Counted from the stretch's first letter, positions 45,455 through 55,400 are shown. The stretch is DNA of 64,000 nt from Bacillus amyloliquefaciens DSM 7 = ATCC 23350 (GCF_000196735.1 NC_014551.1:2413001-2477000), one strand, 5' to 3'. A program made the numbers and translations. Notes: a model not told the origin generated them from the sequence alone.

Positions 45455-46171
45455 ATGTTTCCACAGCAGCCGATGAGAAATATGGCGCAGCAGGGCCGGC
45501 CGTTGATGAATCCGCGTATGATGATGGGAGGCAGACCGTCATTGCCGGGCCGGCAGCTGATGCAGCAGGGCCGGCAGTTATTCCCTCAGCAGCAGATTGC
45601 AGGAGCAGGCCTGAGAAACGCAGGCACAGGCGGAGGGGGCTTAAAAGGAATGCTTTCCCGTTTTTTACCCGGTTCAGGAGGAAGCGCTGCCGCGTCCGCT
45701 CCGACAGCGGCCAGCGGAGGAGCAGGCGCCGGACTGCAGGGATTGCAGGGGATTCAGAGTCTGGCAAGTCCGGCATCCCTGTCGAGCATGCTCGGCAACG
45801 TCCAGAAGGTGCTGGGCGTGGCGCAGCAGGTTACGCCGATGATCCAGCAGTACGGCCCTTTAGTACGGAATCTGCCCGCCATGATGAAGCTTTACAGTCA
45901 GTTAAGCAGCAACGATGATGAGACAGAAGATAAAGATGAGAATAAATCTGACGAGACAAAAGAAACAGACGAACAAGACAAAAAGGATGAAGCTGAAAAA
46001 ACAGACGAAACAGAAGATGAAAACAAATCAGACGCCTCGTCTAAAACGTCAAAGAAAACGTCTGAAAAAGCATCCGCTTCAAAAGAAAAAGATGACGCTG
46101 AAGCAAAATCAGAAGAACGGCCGCGTCCAAAAAGAACATCGGGCAGATCAAAACCGAAATTATATATTTAA
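45455..46171 (+). CDS. yqfQ: YqfQ (VrrA-like), low-complexity sporulation protein
   Basis: 238 residues from ATG at 45455 with AAAGGAGG upstream. Three compositional blocks: a Met/Gln/Arg/Gly-rich start with two copies of QQGR-type motifs (1-70), a hydrophobic Gly/Ala/Leu core (about 70-155, [20 protein letters not shown]) and an Asp/Glu/Lys tail (about 155-225) ending [14 protein letters not shown]. Probably a spore-coat or spore-envelope component, inferred from the sigma-K-like promoter and family. Confidence 0.82.
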   Translation: MFPQQPMRNMAQQGRPLMNPRMMMGGRPSLPGRQLMQQGRQLFPQQQIAGAGLRNAGTGGGGLKGMLSRFLPGSGGSAAASAPTAASGGAGAGLQGLQGIQSLASPASLSSMLGNVQKVLGVAQQVTPMIQQYGPLVRNLPAMMKLYSQLSSNDDETEDKDENKSDETKETDEQDKKDEAEKTDETEDENKSDASSKTSKKTSEKASASKEKDDAEAKSEERPRPKRTSGRSKPKLYI

Positions 46172-46177
46172 CATTCT

Positions 46178-46206
46178 TTGATATCTCACGAAAGATTAGC
46201 TATAAT
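46178..46206 (+). promoter_or_regulatory. Strong sigma-A promoter of ispH
   Basis: TTGATA (46178-46183), exactly 17 bases, TATAAT (46201-46206); 11 of 12 consensus bases match. Confidence 0.88.
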
Positions 46207-46229
46207 GAGATCAGAAGAATGCAAGATTT

Positions 46230-46253
46230 AAGCCGTTTAACTACGGCTTTTTA
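46230..46253 (+). promoter_or_regulatory. Terminator-like hairpin in the ispH leader
   Basis: AAGCCG-N8-CGGCTT followed by TTTAT, about 17 bases downstream of the predicted transcription start and 40 bases before the ispH start. Confidence 0.5.
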
Positions 46254-46293
46254 TATTGCCTCTACACTCACTTTTGATAGGAGGACATCTACA

Positions 46294-47238
46294 TTGGACG
46301 TTATCAAAATCTCGCCGCGCGGCTATTGTTACGGCGTTGTTGATGCCATGGTCATAGCCAAAAACGCGTCACTCGATAAAACACTGCCAAGACCTATATA
46401 TATACTCGGAATGATCGTTCACAATAAGCATGTCACAGATGCGTTTGAAGAAGACGGCATTTACACGCTTGACGGCACAAACCGTCTGGAGATTTTAAAG
46501 CAGATTGAAAAAGGAACCGTTATTTTCACGGCTCACGGAGTATCTCCGGAAGTAAGAAAAGCCGCTGAGGAAAAAGGGCTTGTTACGATTGACGCCACAT
46601 GCCCGGACGTCACAAAAACACATGACTTAATCCGAAAAGTAAAAGCGGAAGGCTATCACGTCATTTATATCGGCAAAAAAGGCCACCCTGAGCCTGAAGG
46701 AGCCGTCGGCGTCGCCCCTGAAATCGTTCATCTCGTTGAAACAGAGGAAGACGTGAGAAACCTCGATATTCAGGCTGAAAAATTAATCGTTACTAACCAA
46801 ACGACAATGTCCCAGTGGGACGTCCATGATATTATGGAATCAGTCAAAGAAAAGTATCCGCACGTGGAATATCATCAGGAAATCTGCCTGGCCACACAGG
46901 TTCGTCAAGAAGCTGTATCAGAGCAGGCAAAAAAAGCGGACTTAACCATTGTTGTCGGCGATCCGAAAAGCAATAACTCCAACAGACTGGCTCAAGTGTC
47001 GGAAGAAATCGCCGGAACAAAAGCCTATCGCATCGGTGACATCAGTGAACTGAAGCTCGAATGGCTGAAAGACGTCAATACCGTCGCCGTTACCGCAGGC
47101 GCGTCAACACCGACACCGATTACAAAGGAAGTAATCCGCTTTTTAGAGCAGTTCGACCATAACGATGAGTCTACATGGCAGCTTGAGCACAATGTGCCGC
47201 TCAAAAAAATCCTTCCAAAAGTAAAAATAAAAAACTGA
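46294..47238 (+). CDS. ispH: 4-hydroxy-3-methylbut-2-enyl diphosphate reductase IspH
   Basis: 314 residues from TTG at 46294, nine bases after GGAGG; the in-frame ATG at 46219 would add 25 residues translated from the leader hairpin and is rejected. Reduces HMBPP to IPP and DMAPP. [4Fe-4S] cysteines are in [21 protein letters not shown] and HQEICLATQ; catalytic glutamate region [10 protein letters not shown]; phosphate-binding [11 protein letters not shown]. Confidence 0.97.
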   Translation: MDVIKISPRGYCYGVVDAMVIAKNASLDKTLPRPIYILGMIVHNKHVTDAFEEDGIYTLDGTNRLEILKQIEKGTVIFTAHGVSPEVRKAAEEKGLVTIDATCPDVTKTHDLIRKVKAEGYHVIYIGKKGHPEPEGAVGVAPEIVHLVETEEDVRNLDIQAEKLIVTNQTTMSQWDVHDIMESVKEKYPHVEYHQEICLATQVRQEAVSEQAKKADLTIVVGDPKSNNSNRLAQVSEEIAGTKAYRIGDISELKLEWLKDVNTVAVTAGASTPTPITKEVIRFLEQFDHNDESTWQLEHNVPLKKILPKVKIKN

Positions 47239-47263
47239 GGCCGCGGCCTCAGTTTTTTTATAA
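47233..47263. terminator. Terminator between ispH and yqfO
   Basis: ACTGAGGCC-GC-GGCCTCAGT then seven T; usable from both sides. Confidence 0.92.
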
Positions 47264-48379
47264 GAAGGCAAATGGATTTGTATCTGTTTCGGAAGCGAAA
47301 ATACGCACGTCATAGTTTTTCTCTCCGGCCATTGCCGTAAGCTTCTCTGCTGTGCCTTTTCTCATGATCTTTTCAGCGTAATGCCCAGGATCCACGACGT
47401 TTAACCCCATCATCATCGCGTCATGCGCTACATGAAAATAAAGGTCGCCCGTCACATAAACATCTGCACCCTTCCGCTTTGCCTGATAAATATATTTATT
47501 TCCGTCTCCGCCAAGCACTGCGACTTTTTTCACCTTGCTGTTTCGCTCTCCGACCATCCGGACTCCGTTAACGTCAAACTTCTCTTTTACAAACAGCGCA
47601 AACTCTTCAAGCGTCATGTCCTGCTGAAGTTTTCCGATGCGGCCGAGCCCTTTTTCAAGCGGAGACTGCTCCACCGGATAAATATCATACGCCACCTCTT
47701 CATACGGATGGCTTTTTTTCAGCGCTTTTACGACGGCTTTCTCCATACTTGCCGGAAAAATGGTCTCAAGTCTCACTTCATGAACGAGTTCCAATTCTCC
47801 CGTCTGTCCGATAAACGGGTCCGCTCCGTCCAGAGGCTTAAAGCTGCCGATTCCCTCAGAAGAAAACGCGCAATGGCTGTAATTGCCGATATGTCCCGCT
47901 CCTGCATTGCCAAGTGCGGTTCTGACAGCTTCTTCATAGTCTTTCGGGACAAACACGGCAAGCTTTTTCAGCGGGTCCGAATATGTCGGGACGAGCACTT
48001 CCGTATCTGTCAGGCCGAGAGCTTCCGCAAGCAGATCGTTAACTCCGCCGTCCGCCACATCAAGATTCGTATGAGCCGCATATACGGCAATATCATGCTT
48101 TATACATTTCTCAATCAGTCTTCCGCCGGGCTGATCAGTGGTGATCTGTTTAAGCGGCCGAAAAATCGGCGGATGGTGAGCGATAATTAAGTCAACCTTT
48201 TTCTCAATAGCTTCATCCACCGTTTGTTCCAGAACATCCAGCGTCACCATGACGTTTTTCACCGGCTTATTCAATGTGCCGATCTGCAGACCGATTTTGT
48301 CTCCTTCCACCGCAAAAGCCTTCGGTGAAAATTGTTCAAACAGCTGGATGATTTCCTGTCCGTTTACATGTTTAGGCAT
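47258..48379 (-). CDS. yqfO: NIF3/DUF34 family metal-binding protein YqfO
   Basis: 373 residues. Metal ligands in LIIAHHPPIF and AAHTNLD at the N-terminal part and DPGHYAEK near the C-terminus. The family has an inserted central PII-like domain (KLAVFVPKDYEEAVRTALGNAGAGHIG...SHPYEEVAYDIYP), seen here at about 130-235. Function unresolved; in some genomes linked to the GTP cyclohydrolase/folate pathway. Overlaps trmK by 8 bases. Confidence 0.92.
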   Translation of the reverse strand: MPKHVNGQEIIQLFEQFSPKAFAVEGDKIGLQIGTLNKPVKNVMVTLDVLEQTVDEAIEKKVDLIIAHHPPIFRPLKQITTDQPGGRLIEKCIKHDIAVYAAHTNLDVADGGVNDLLAEALGLTDTEVLVPTYSDPLKKLAVFVPKDYEEAVRTALGNAGAGHIGNYSHCAFSSEGIGSFKPLDGADPFIGQTGELELVHEVRLETIFPASMEKAVVKALKKSHPYEEVAYDIYPVEQSPLEKGLGRIGKLQQDMTLEEFALFVKEKFDVNGVRMVGERNSKVKKVAVLGGDGNKYIYQAKRKGADVYVTGDLYFHVAHDAMMMGLNVVDPGHYAEKIMRKGTAEKLTAMAGEKNYDVRIFASETDTNPFAFL

Positions 48380-49085
48380 GTCCGATTACCTCCTTCAGCA
48401 GAGAGATCCGCTCTTTCAGCTCAGCTAATTTTTCTTGGTTTTCATGCTTTGCGCTGCGGCTGATCTGTTCATAAATTTGTTCAGTATGCTTAAGTTCCTG
48501 GCTCCATTTCCGAAGAAACACTTCATTCTTCTCTTTTAACAAAAACGGACCGGCAAGCATTCCGGCAGCCATCGAGATGTCCCGATAAGGTGCATCACGG
48601 TCGCCGGTTTCCGCGACGAGTATTTCATAACACTTTCCGTCTTCTTCAAGGATCACTTCATCAATCAGTTCATAGCCTTCCTGATAAAGCCACTCTCTTA
48701 TATGAACGGCATGAATATTCGGCTGCAGAATCAGCCGTTCACGCCCCGTCAGTTTTGTTTTTCCGGACTCCAAAATATGAGCGATCAGCGCTCCGCCCAT
48801 GCCCGCAATTGTAATGGCGCCCGCTTCTCCCTTTTCAAGGACGCTCAGCCCGTCACCTTTCCTTACGGAGATAAGAGTGCTTAAGTCCAGTTTTTCCACC
48901 TGCTGTTTGGCGGATAGAAACGGCCCGTCTGTAATTTCACCGGCAATTGCGCGGCTCGCTAAATGATTCAAAACGGCATAGCAAGGAAGATACGCATGGT
49001 CTGACCCGATATCAGCAACCAGGGCACCCGGAGGGATATATTCCGCTACAGACTGCAATCTTTTAGATAACTTCATTTCATTCAC
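48372..49085 (-). CDS. trmK: tRNA (adenine22-N1)-methyltransferase TrmK
   Basis: 237 residues from GTG at 49085 (MNEMKLSKRL), chosen to match B. subtilis TrmK; an ATG nine bases downstream is the alternative, and the ribosome site is weak either way. SAM-binding motif ADIGSDHAYLP, then GEITDGP, GDGLSVL and catalytic-region AGMGGALIAHILESG. A C-terminal coiled coil (SQELKHTEQIYEQISRSA) is typical. Confidence 0.92.
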   Translation of the reverse strand: MNEMKLSKRLQSVAEYIPPGALVADIGSDHAYLPCYAVLNHLASRAIAGEITDGPFLSAKQQVEKLDLSTLISVRKGDGLSVLEKGEAGAITIAGMGGALIAHILESGKTKLTGRERLILQPNIHAVHIREWLYQEGYELIDEVILEEDGKCYEILVAETGDRDAPYRDISMAAGMLAGPFLLKEKNEVFLRKWSQELKHTEQIYEQISRSAKHENQEKLAELKERISLLKEVIGHA

Positions 49086-49128
49086 AATATCACAACTTTT
49101 CTCAGGTTCTTTTTCCTTTACTATCATA

Positions 49129-49160
49129 TAAAAAAACCGCCCGGAATCCAAGCGGCGGAT
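49129..49160 (-). terminator. Terminator of cccA
   Basis: On the minus strand CCGCC...GGGCGG with a loop of about ten bases, then seven T. Confidence 0.82.
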
Positions 49161-49201
49161 AGAGTTTTTCATATGTCTTTTATATAGGGACCGGTAAAAT
49201 T

Positions 49202-49564
49202 TTATTTAATCTTAGAAACCCATTTTGCCATGTCATCCAGCTTTTCGGCCGGAACAAGGCCTGCAGGCATCCCGTTGCCGCCCTTTTCAATTCTTGTTTT
49301 AATCGCAGCGACATCTTTTCTTTTGCCGACGCCTTTTAAGTTCGGCCCTGAGACACCTTCATAGTTTTCCCCGTGACAGGTGATGCAGTTCGCTTTATAA
49401 ATTTCTTCAGGTGAAGCGTTTGCAGTTTCCTTTTCGGCATTTTTGCTTTCACCGCCGCTTGCGATCTGATGCGCATCTCCATTTCCTTTCACTGACAGAA
49501 AGAAAGTCAGCCCTATTCCCAGAACTGCAATGAGCAAAAAAGGAATCAGCGGATTCCACTTCAT
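49202..49564 (-). CDS. cccA: Cytochrome c550 CccA
   Basis: 120 residues. N-terminal membrane anchor (PLIPFLLIAVLGIGLTFFLSV), a polar linker, then a small cytochrome c domain with heme motif CITCH (Cys60, Cys63, His64) and axial methionine in GNGMPAGLVP (Met99). Heme faces outside the membrane and carries electrons in respiration. The upstream region has a cre site on the promoter. Confidence 0.96.
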   Translation of the reverse strand: MKWNPLIPFLLIAVLGIGLTFFLSVKGNGDAHQIASGGESKNAEKETANASPEEIYKANCITCHGENYEGVSGPNLKGVGKRKDVAAIKTRIEKGGNGMPAGLVPAEKLDDMAKWVSKIK

Positions 49565-49610
49565 ATCTCCATCCCCCTTTTTTCATTCTCCCCCTATGTA
49601 AACACTTCTA

Positions 49611-49638
49611 ATTCTAACTTATTTTTACAAAATGTAAA
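49611..49638 (-). promoter_or_regulatory. Second candidate cccA promoter
   Basis: On the minus strand TTTACA (49633-49638), 16-base spacer, TAGAAT (49611-49616), 47 bases before the gene. Confidence 0.5.
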
Positions 49639-49725
49639 TGGTCTCATTAAGCCATTTCACTGATTTCACAATTTATACATAAAACAAAAATAACTGTTTT
49701 GTTTATCCAAAATTATCTTTATTCT

Positions 49726-49754
49726 ATTGTATAATGAATTGTATACGCTTACAA
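49726..49754 (-). promoter_or_regulatory. cccA promoter overlapped by a cre site
   Basis: On the minus strand TTGTAA (49749-49754), 17-base spacer, TACAAT (49726-49731). TTGTAAGCGTATACAA (49739-49754) fits every fixed position of the cre consensus WTGNAANCGNWNNCAW and covers the -35, so CcpA binding should repress. The rest of 49565-49880 is an AT-rich leader without genes. Confidence 0.75.
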
Positions 49755-49880
49755 TAAGGAATATAAATAAACTTATCTCATTATCCCCCTTAAAAGGACA
49801 TGCCGCATTTTTCCGAACTCATTTGCAAAACAAATGCTTATCCAGTAAAATAAAGGTATATTATCCATATATCTTATACA

Positions 49881-49912
49881 TAAAAAAGAACGGATCAACA
49901 GACCCGTTCCAT
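49881..49912 (-). terminator. Terminator of the sigA operon
   Basis: On the minus strand GAACGG...CCGTTC (10-base loop) then six T. Confidence 0.85.
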
Positions 49913-49913
49913 T

Positions 49914-51035
49914 CTATTCGAGAAAATCCTTCAGACGTTTGCTTCTGCTCGGATGTCTCAATTTGCGAAGCGCTTTTGCTTCAATTTGGCGAATACGCTC
50001 TCTCGTTACTCCAAACACTTTGCCGACTTCTTCCAGCGTTCTTGTGCGTCCGTCATCCAGACCGAAACGGAGACGCAGCACGTTTTCTTCACGATCCGTC
50101 AACGTATCCAGCACGTCTTCCAGCTGTTCTTTCAAAAGCTCATATGCCGCATGATCCGACGGAGACGTCGCTTCCTGGTCTTCGATGAAATCACCGAGAT
50201 GTGAATCGTCTTCCTCACCGATCGGCGTTTCTAAAGAAACAGGCTCTTGGGCAATTTTTAATATTTCACGGACTTTTTCAGGCGTAAGATCCATGTCTTC
50301 AGCAATCTCTTCCGGTGTCGGCTCTCTGCCCAGATCCTGAAGAAGCTGACGCTGCACACGGATTAATTTGTTGATGGTTTCCACCATGTGAACAGGGATA
50401 CGAATCGTTCTCGCCTGGTCAGCGATGGCGCGTGTAATCGCCTGTCTGATCCACCAAGTTGCATACGTACTGAATTTATATCCTTTACGGTAGTCAAACT
50501 TTTCGACGGCTTTCATGAGACCCATGTTTCCTTCTTGGATTAAGTCTAAGAAAAGCATGCCGCGGCCGACATACCGTTTAGCAATGCTGACAACTAAACG
50601 AAGGTTTGCTTCAGCCAATCTGCGTTTAGATTCCTCGTCACCCTCTTCAATTTTTTGAGCGTAGGTGATTTCTTCTTTAGCAGAAAGAAGATTTACCCGT
50701 CCGATTTCCTTGAGGTACATGCGGACTGGATCATTGATCTTTACGCCAGGCGGTACGCTGAGGTCATTAAGGTCAAATTCTTCTTCGGCTTTGGCAAGCT
50801 GTTGAATATTAGGATCTTCTGTTTCTTCATTTTCACTAATTAATTCAACACCTTGTTCTCCTAAAAATTCATAATACTCATCCATTTGGTCTGATTCAAT
50901 TTCAAAGCTGGACATGCGTTCAGCAATTTCTTCATATGTTAAAACGCCACGTTTTTTTCCAGTTTCAGTCAGCTGGTCTTTTACCTGATCCAGTGTAAGT
51001 TCTGTTTCTGTCTCGTGGGTTTGTTTATCAGCCAT
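49914..51035 (-). CDS. sigA: Primary sigma factor SigA (RpoD)
   Basis: 373 residues. Region 1.1 acidic N-terminus, region 1.2-2.1 ([36 protein letters not shown]), region 2.3-2.4 ([21 protein letters not shown]), region 3 (PIHVETINKL-type: [14 protein letters not shown]), region 4.2 DNA-binding ([27 protein letters not shown]). Housekeeping sigma factor. Last gene of yqxD-dnaG-sigA, 193 bases after dnaG; that gap is where B. subtilis has a sigma-H promoter, not confidently seen here. Confidence 0.98.
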   Translation of the reverse strand: MADKQTHETETELTLDQVKDQLTETGKKRGVLTYEEIAERMSSFEIESDQMDEYYEFLGEQGVELISENEETEDPNIQQLAKAEEEFDLNDLSVPPGVKINDPVRMYLKEIGRVNLLSAKEEITYAQKIEEGDEESKRRLAEANLRLVVSIAKRYVGRGMLFLDLIQEGNMGLMKAVEKFDYRKGYKFSTYATWWIRQAITRAIADQARTIRIPVHMVETINKLIRVQRQLLQDLGREPTPEEIAEDMDLTPEKVREILKIAQEPVSLETPIGEEDDSHLGDFIEDQEATSPSDHAAYELLKEQLEDVLDTLTDREENVLRLRFGLDDGRTRTLEEVGKVFGVTRERIRQIEAKALRKLRHPSRSKRLKDFLE

Positions 51036-51228
51036 TATGGATCCCTCCTTCCAAAGCTTGCAACGAATTCTAAAAGCGGTATGTTTCTTATCCGTCCCGG
51101 GAGCTTTCTTTCTTTTTCAGCATGCAGGGCAGCAGATAATAAATGACAATTCATGATGAGGTTAAGCGATCTATTTGCTCCTCCGCAAGGAATCATTGCC
51201 AATGAGAACGCGAGCCTCTTTTTTGATG

Positions 51229-53040
51229 TTATTTTAATGATCGGTTCAATGCGACAATTTCTTGAGCCAGAGACGCAGCTTTCACAAAGTCTTTCTGCCG
51301 CTCTGCATCCGCTCTTTCTGCTTCTTTTTCCTTTATCATTGACCATTTTCGGTGATCCAACACTTTTTTTACGTAATCGGATAACTCGGCCTCTGAGAGC
51401 TCCTCGTTCACTTGGAGCATCCCTATATCTGAAAGCAGCTGGCTGATTTCCTCATCCTGCATTCTCGCCATAAGATGCTGCGGCGTCATTTCAGCGCCCT
51501 CTTCATAAACAGCGTACAGATATGCTGCCAGCGCACGATGTCCGTCAATGTTAAATTCAAAGCCGACACGTTCAATCACTTTCTTGATGACGTTTCTGTC
51601 TCTCAGCATATGAGCGAGAAGAAGCCTTTCCGCATTCTCATAGGCGGGACGGAGACGGCGCCGTTTCGCTTTTGTCGTCACCCGGGCCCGTCTTGTCTGC
51701 GGTTCGGCGTTTTTGTCGCCGGGGGCGTTTTGTCTGGCATAGATGGAAAGCTGTTCGGTCAGAGATTCTACCGAAAGAGAAAATTCGGAGGCGAGCTGCT
51801 TCACATACATTTCCTGCTCAAGCGACCCGGAAAGTGCGCTGATTTCTTTCAGCACTTCTTTCATGTAAGCAAGCCGGTCTCCTTCATCAGATAAGTTTTT
51901 CCCTTTGCGGAAATATTGCATTTTAAAGGCCATGACCGTAACGCTTGCATCAATGATATCGGTCTTGAATTTTTCTCCGCCCCGGGTTCTGATATAATCA
52001 TCAGGGTCAAGCCCGTCAGGCATCATGCATACTCTTACCTTACAATCAGCTTTCTGCAGCAGGCCGGCCGCTTTCAGCGTAGCCTCATACCCGGCTTTAT
52101 CCGAATCGTAGCAGAGAATGACCTCCTGAACATTTCTTCTGAGGATTTTCACATGCTCTTCGGTGAGCGACGTCCCCATGGTGGCGATGCTTTCTTTTAC
52201 GCCTGAGCTGACGGCGGATATGACATCCGCGAAGCCTTCAAACAGAACGGCTCTCTCCTCTTTCCTGATCGGCAGGCGCGCCTTATGGAAGTTATACAGC
52301 AGCTTAGATTTATGAAACAGCGGCGTTTCCGGACTGTTCATATATTTCGGCTGCTGGCTTCCGAGCGCCCTCCCTGAAAAAGCCGCCACGGCTCCGTGAT
52401 GATCATGAATGGGAAACATAATTCTGTTTCTGAAACGGTCAAAATACCCGCTGCCGTCTTCCCTTCTGATCAACAGACCCGCTTTTTCCATCTGTTCTTC
52501 CTCAAAACCGCGCTTTTTCAAGAACTTCGTCATGAAATCCCAAGAATCCAGCGCGTAGCCGATTTCAAACTCATCTATGAGCTCTTTCGTAAAACCCCTT
52601 GATAAAAGGTAATCTAACGCTTCCTGGCCTTCCTTTGTATTCATTAGCAAATGATGGTAAAATTTCTTCAGGAGCTCGTGAGCTTCCGCCATCTTGTGCT
52701 CTCCGGAAGATTCCGGCCTGGATGCAGAGTGAATCGTTATATCATCAGGGAAATCAATCTGATATTTATCCGCAAGGTGAGAAACAGCTTCCGTAAATGA
52801 ATAGCCTTCCATCTGCCGTAAAAAAGAGAAAACGTTCCCGCCCGCTCCGCACCCGAAGCAATGAAAGATCTGCTTATCGCTGGAGACGGAAAACGAGGGC
52901 GTGTTTTCACCGTGAAACGGGCAGAGCCCAAAGTAGTTGCGGCCTTGCTTTTTCAATTGGACATAATCACCTATGACTTCAACAATGTCTGCTGACTGCT
53001 GCACCTGATTAACTACTTCATCTGGTATGCGGTTTCCCAT
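51229..53040 (-). CDS. dnaG: DNA primase DnaG
   Basis: 603 residues. N-terminal CHC2 zinc finger with Cys40, His43, Cys61 and Cys64 ([24 protein letters not shown]). Catalytic core with TOPRIM residues [11 protein letters not shown] and [10 protein letters not shown]-terminal DnaB-interacting helices from about residue 450. Synthesises RNA primers at the replication fork. Ribosome site GGAGTG. 21 bases after yqxD. Confidence 0.97.
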   Translation of the reverse strand: MGNRIPDEVVNQVQQSADIVEVIGDYVQLKKQGRNYFGLCPFHGENTPSFSVSSDKQIFHCFGCGAGGNVFSFLRQMEGYSFTEAVSHLADKYQIDFPDDITIHSASRPESSGEHKMAEAHELLKKFYHHLLMNTKEGQEALDYLLSRGFTKELIDEFEIGYALDSWDFMTKFLKKRGFEEEQMEKAGLLIRREDGSGYFDRFRNRIMFPIHDHHGAVAAFSGRALGSQQPKYMNSPETPLFHKSKLLYNFHKARLPIRKEERAVLFEGFADVISAVSSGVKESIATMGTSLTEEHVKILRRNVQEVILCYDSDKAGYEATLKAAGLLQKADCKVRVCMMPDGLDPDDYIRTRGGEKFKTDIIDASVTVMAFKMQYFRKGKNLSDEGDRLAYMKEVLKEISALSGSLEQEMYVKQLASEFSLSVESLTEQLSIYARQNAPGDKNAEPQTRRARVTTKAKRRRLRPAYENAERLLLAHMLRDRNVIKKVIERVGFEFNIDGHRALAAYLYAVYEEGAEMTPQHLMARMQDEEISQLLSDIGMLQVNEELSEAELSDYVKKVLDHRKWSMIKEKEAERADAERQKDFVKAASLAQEIVALNRSLK

Positions 53041-53061
53041 CTTATAACACTCCGTCGTACA

Positions 53062-53568
53062 TTATTCGATGTTTTGATTTGAAATCCCTTCATCATTCGA
53101 CAGGATTTTTTTAAGCAGGGTAACAAATCGATTCCGATCTTCTTTATTTAATTTTTTAGGTCCTTTGGAATGGATGCCGCTTCTTCTCATTTTGCCCGAC
53201 ATATGACGGCTCATCAGAGCGAAGTCAATCGTGTCTTCGGTATAAGAACGGCCCCTTTCCGATAAGACGGCAATATTTCTGTTCAGCAAAAGGGATGCCA
53301 AACCGATATCCTGCGTGACTACGATGTCTCCCGATCTCACATGGTTTGCGATATATAAATCTGCCGCTTCTTTATGAGGATCAACGTATATCCAGTTCTC
53401 GTTTTTGCTTCTGGAAAGCTGGTAGTGTTCAAATGATGCGACGAAAATAACCCGAACGCTGAATTGCGATGCAATGAGCAATATTTCCTCTTTTACGGGG
53501 CATGCGTCTGCATCGACAAAAATCGTCTTTTCTTTTTCATTTAGAAGACTAATTCTCCATCCCTCCAT
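53062..53568 (-). CDS. yqxD: YqxD, YaiI/YqxD family (UPF0178) protein
   Basis: 168 residues from ATG at 53568 (GGAG four bases upstream); an unconventional ATT eight bases after a second GGAGG is possible. PIN-like fold motifs: [36 protein letters not shown] and a basic C-terminal [18 protein letters not shown]. Possibly a nuclease-like protein; no activity is established. First gene of the macromolecular synthesis operon. Confidence 0.9.
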   Translation of the reverse strand: MEGWRISLLNEKEKTIFVDADACPVKEEILLIASQFSVRVIFVASFEHYQLSRSKNENWIYVDPHKEAADLYIANHVRSGDIVVTQDIGLASLLLNRNIAVLSERGRSYTEDTIDFALMSRHMSGKMRRSGIHSKGPKKLNKEDRNRFVTLLKKILSNDEGISNQNIE

Positions 53569-53631
53569 CAATCTCCTGCATAAAAACAAGCGAAATCGCA
53601 TATGCTCCATGACTGCGGATCTATTTTTGTC

Positions 53632-53640
53632 TTTGTCGAA
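53632..53640 (+). promoter_or_regulatory. Spo0A-box-like sequence in the sigA operon leader
   Basis: TTTGTCGAA, exact match to the extended Spo0A box, about 80 bases downstream of the predicted sigA operon promoter. Confidence 0.45.
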
Positions 53641-53719
53641 AAATTTCCGGGAGTTATTCTTGACATCTTACTCGTAATAGTTTATTCGTATCACACTAAG
53701 CTTAAACCTAAAAATAAAC

Positions 53720-53749
53720 ATTTTATCACAATTTTTTATTATAATACAA
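53720..53749 (-). promoter_or_regulatory. Candidate promoter of yqxD-dnaG-sigA
   Basis: On the minus strand TTGTAT (53744-53749), 18-base spacer, TGA-TAAAAT (-10 at 53720-53725). Confidence 0.6.
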
Positions 53750-53798
53750 ACTTCGCGAAGATGCCATCCTTTTTGTTTATTCCCTATTTGCATACCCA

Positions 53799-53829
53799 AA
53801 AACCCAGGATAAAGCGTCCTGAGTTATCG
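53799..53829 (-). terminator. Terminator of ccpN-yqfL
   Basis: On the minus strand CAGGA...TCCTG hairpin then GGTTTTTG. Overlaps the yqfL stop. Confidence 0.7.
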
Positions 53830-54636
53830 GCCCTTTGTTTTTAGATGATGAATGATGTTCGCTGTTTCCTCGACCGCTTTATTCGAAACATCAACGACTT
53901 GGCAGCCGATCCGGGCCACGATTTTCTCGAAATACTCCAGCTCTTCTTTAATTCTGTTGATGTTGGCGTAAATGGCTTTGTCGTTTAAGCCGAGAGATTT
54001 TAACCGTTCTTTTCGAATATGGTTCAGTTTATCAGGACTGATTTTTAAACCGATGCATTTTTTCGGATCAACGCTGAACAGTTCTTCCGGCGGATCGACT
54101 TCAGGAACGATCGGCACGTTGGCCACTTTCAGACGCTTATGGGCAAGATATTGAGATAATGGGGTTTTAGACGTTCTGGATACTCCGAGCAGGATGATAT
54201 CGGCTTTTAAAATGCCTCTTGGGTCCCTGCCATCGTCATATTTGACGGCAAACTCGATCGCCTCGACCTTTTTGAAATAATCTTCATCAAGCTGGCGGAC
54301 GCGGCCCGGTTCATATTTCGCCGTCAGACCGTAGGCCGTTTCCATTTTATCGATGAGCGGACCGATAATATCGTAATACAGCACATTCGCTTTTTCCGCT
54401 TGTTCAACTAAGTATTTGCGGATTTCAGGAACAACGAGCGTAAAACAAATAATGCCGCCGTCCGCTTTGGCGAGAGACACGACTTCATTGATGGTGCCGA
54501 TATCTTCCACGTAAGGTATTCTTCTGATATGCGTATCATCGGCTGAGCCGTTAAACTGGCTGAGCGAGGCTTTTACAACGAGTTCGGCGGTTTCTCCGAC
54601 TGAGTCTGATACTACGTAAATGATGCGATTGTCCAT
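53824..54636 (-). CDS. yqfL: YqfL, PPDK/PEP-synthase regulatory-type kinase/phosphorylase
   Basis: 270 residues of the DUF299 family. P-loop-like [17 protein letters not shown] at about residues 149-165 and the C-terminal [22 protein letters not shown]. Relatives phosphorylate and dephosphorylate pyruvate phosphate dikinase or PEP synthase. In B. subtilis YqfL modulates CcpN activity, consistent with the ccpN-yqfL operon (25-base gap) here. Confidence 0.93.
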   Translation of the reverse strand: MDNRIIYVVSDSVGETAELVVKASLSQFNGSADDTHIRRIPYVEDIGTINEVVSLAKADGGIICFTLVVPEIRKYLVEQAEKANVLYYDIIGPLIDKMETAYGLTAKYEPGRVRQLDEDYFKKVEAIEFAVKYDDGRDPRGILKADIILLGVSRTSKTPLSQYLAHKRLKVANVPIVPEVDPPEELFSVDPKKCIGLKISPDKLNHIRKERLKSLGLNDKAIYANINRIKEELEYFEKIVARIGCQVVDVSNKAVEETANIIHHLKTKGR

Positions 54637-54661
54637 GTTATCCCCCCGTTAGTTTTCAAGC

Positions 54662-55300
54662 TTATATGATTTCATTTTCTGATAAACTGACAAGTATCTT
54701 GGTCATATTCGTTTTCGTAAACCGGCCGATGACCTCAAAGCCTTTATCCGTATCTTTAATAACGGGCAGGGCATCGATCTGTTTTTCAATTAAAAACTTG
54801 GCGATGTCCATCACATAATCGTCACGCCGGCAGACGGCGATATTCGGCATTCTTGTCATAATAATATGAACCGGTATTGAGGCAAGTTCCTGCTGGCCGA
54901 TGCTCGCCCGCAGCAAATCTTTGCGTGACAGCACACCGACTAAGACAGCATCACGATCTACGACAAATAACGTGCCGACATCTTCTAAAAACATGGTGCA
55001 GATGGCATCGTATACCGAGACATTTTCATTGATGACGACAGGAATGGATTGAAAATCTTTCACTTGCAGCTTTTTCAGTTTATCGGCAAGCAGCTGATTT
55101 CCCGTTTTCCCCGTATAAAAATAACCGACCCGCGGACGGGCCTCTAAGAAGCCTGACATGGTGAGTATGGCCAAGTCCGGCCGCAGTGTGGCTCTCGTTA
55201 AATTGAGCTGTTCTGCAATATGCTCTCCGGTAATCGGGCCGTTTTCCTTTACAATTTGTAAAATTTGTTCTTGCCGTTTATTTAATTCGATCGTACTCAC
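54662..55300 (-). CDS. ccpN: CcpN, repressor of gluconeogenic genes
   Basis: 212 residues from GTG at 55300 (MSTIELNKRQEQIL); a second GTG three bases earlier is the alternative. N-terminal winged HTH (ITGEHIAEQLNLTRATLRPDLAIL), then two CBS domains (IPVVINENVSVYDAI...LVGVLSRKDLLRA; MPNIAVCRRDDYVMDIAKFLIEKQIDALPVI) that sense nucleotides. Represses gapB and pckA under glycolytic conditions in B. subtilis. Confidence 0.95.
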   Translation of the reverse strand: MSTIELNKRQEQILQIVKENGPITGEHIAEQLNLTRATLRPDLAILTMSGFLEARPRVGYFYTGKTGNQLLADKLKKLQVKDFQSIPVVINENVSVYDAICTMFLEDVGTLFVVDRDAVLVGVLSRKDLLRASIGQQELASIPVHIIMTRMPNIAVCRRDDYVMDIAKFLIEKQIDALPVIKDTDKGFEVIGRFTKTNMTKILVSLSENEII

Positions 55301-55361
55301 CACCTTTATGGAAGGGTTTATTTATCTATGTTTTTCATTCTGTGATGTTATGTAAAAGGGG

Positions 55362-55398
55362 AAAAGACGATTGCCGATCACACAGCAACCGTCTTTTT
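55362..55398 (-). terminator. Terminator of glyQS
   Basis: On the minus strand AAAAAGACGGTTGC...GCAATCGTCTTTT hairpin with a T run. Confidence 0.85.
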
Positions 55399-55400
55399 CT

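Noticed and set aside
45351..45918. Long overlapping open frames on both strands in the first half of yqfQ
   Set aside because: By-product of the GC-rich, repeat-like first half of yqfQ; no ribosome sites, and yqfQ has a strong one.
51146..51184. Possible sigma-H promoter between dnaG and sigA (AGGAGCAAA and CATGAATTG on the minus strand)
   Set aside because: The gap between the two elements is about 18 bases instead of the expected 11-12, so spacing does not fit.
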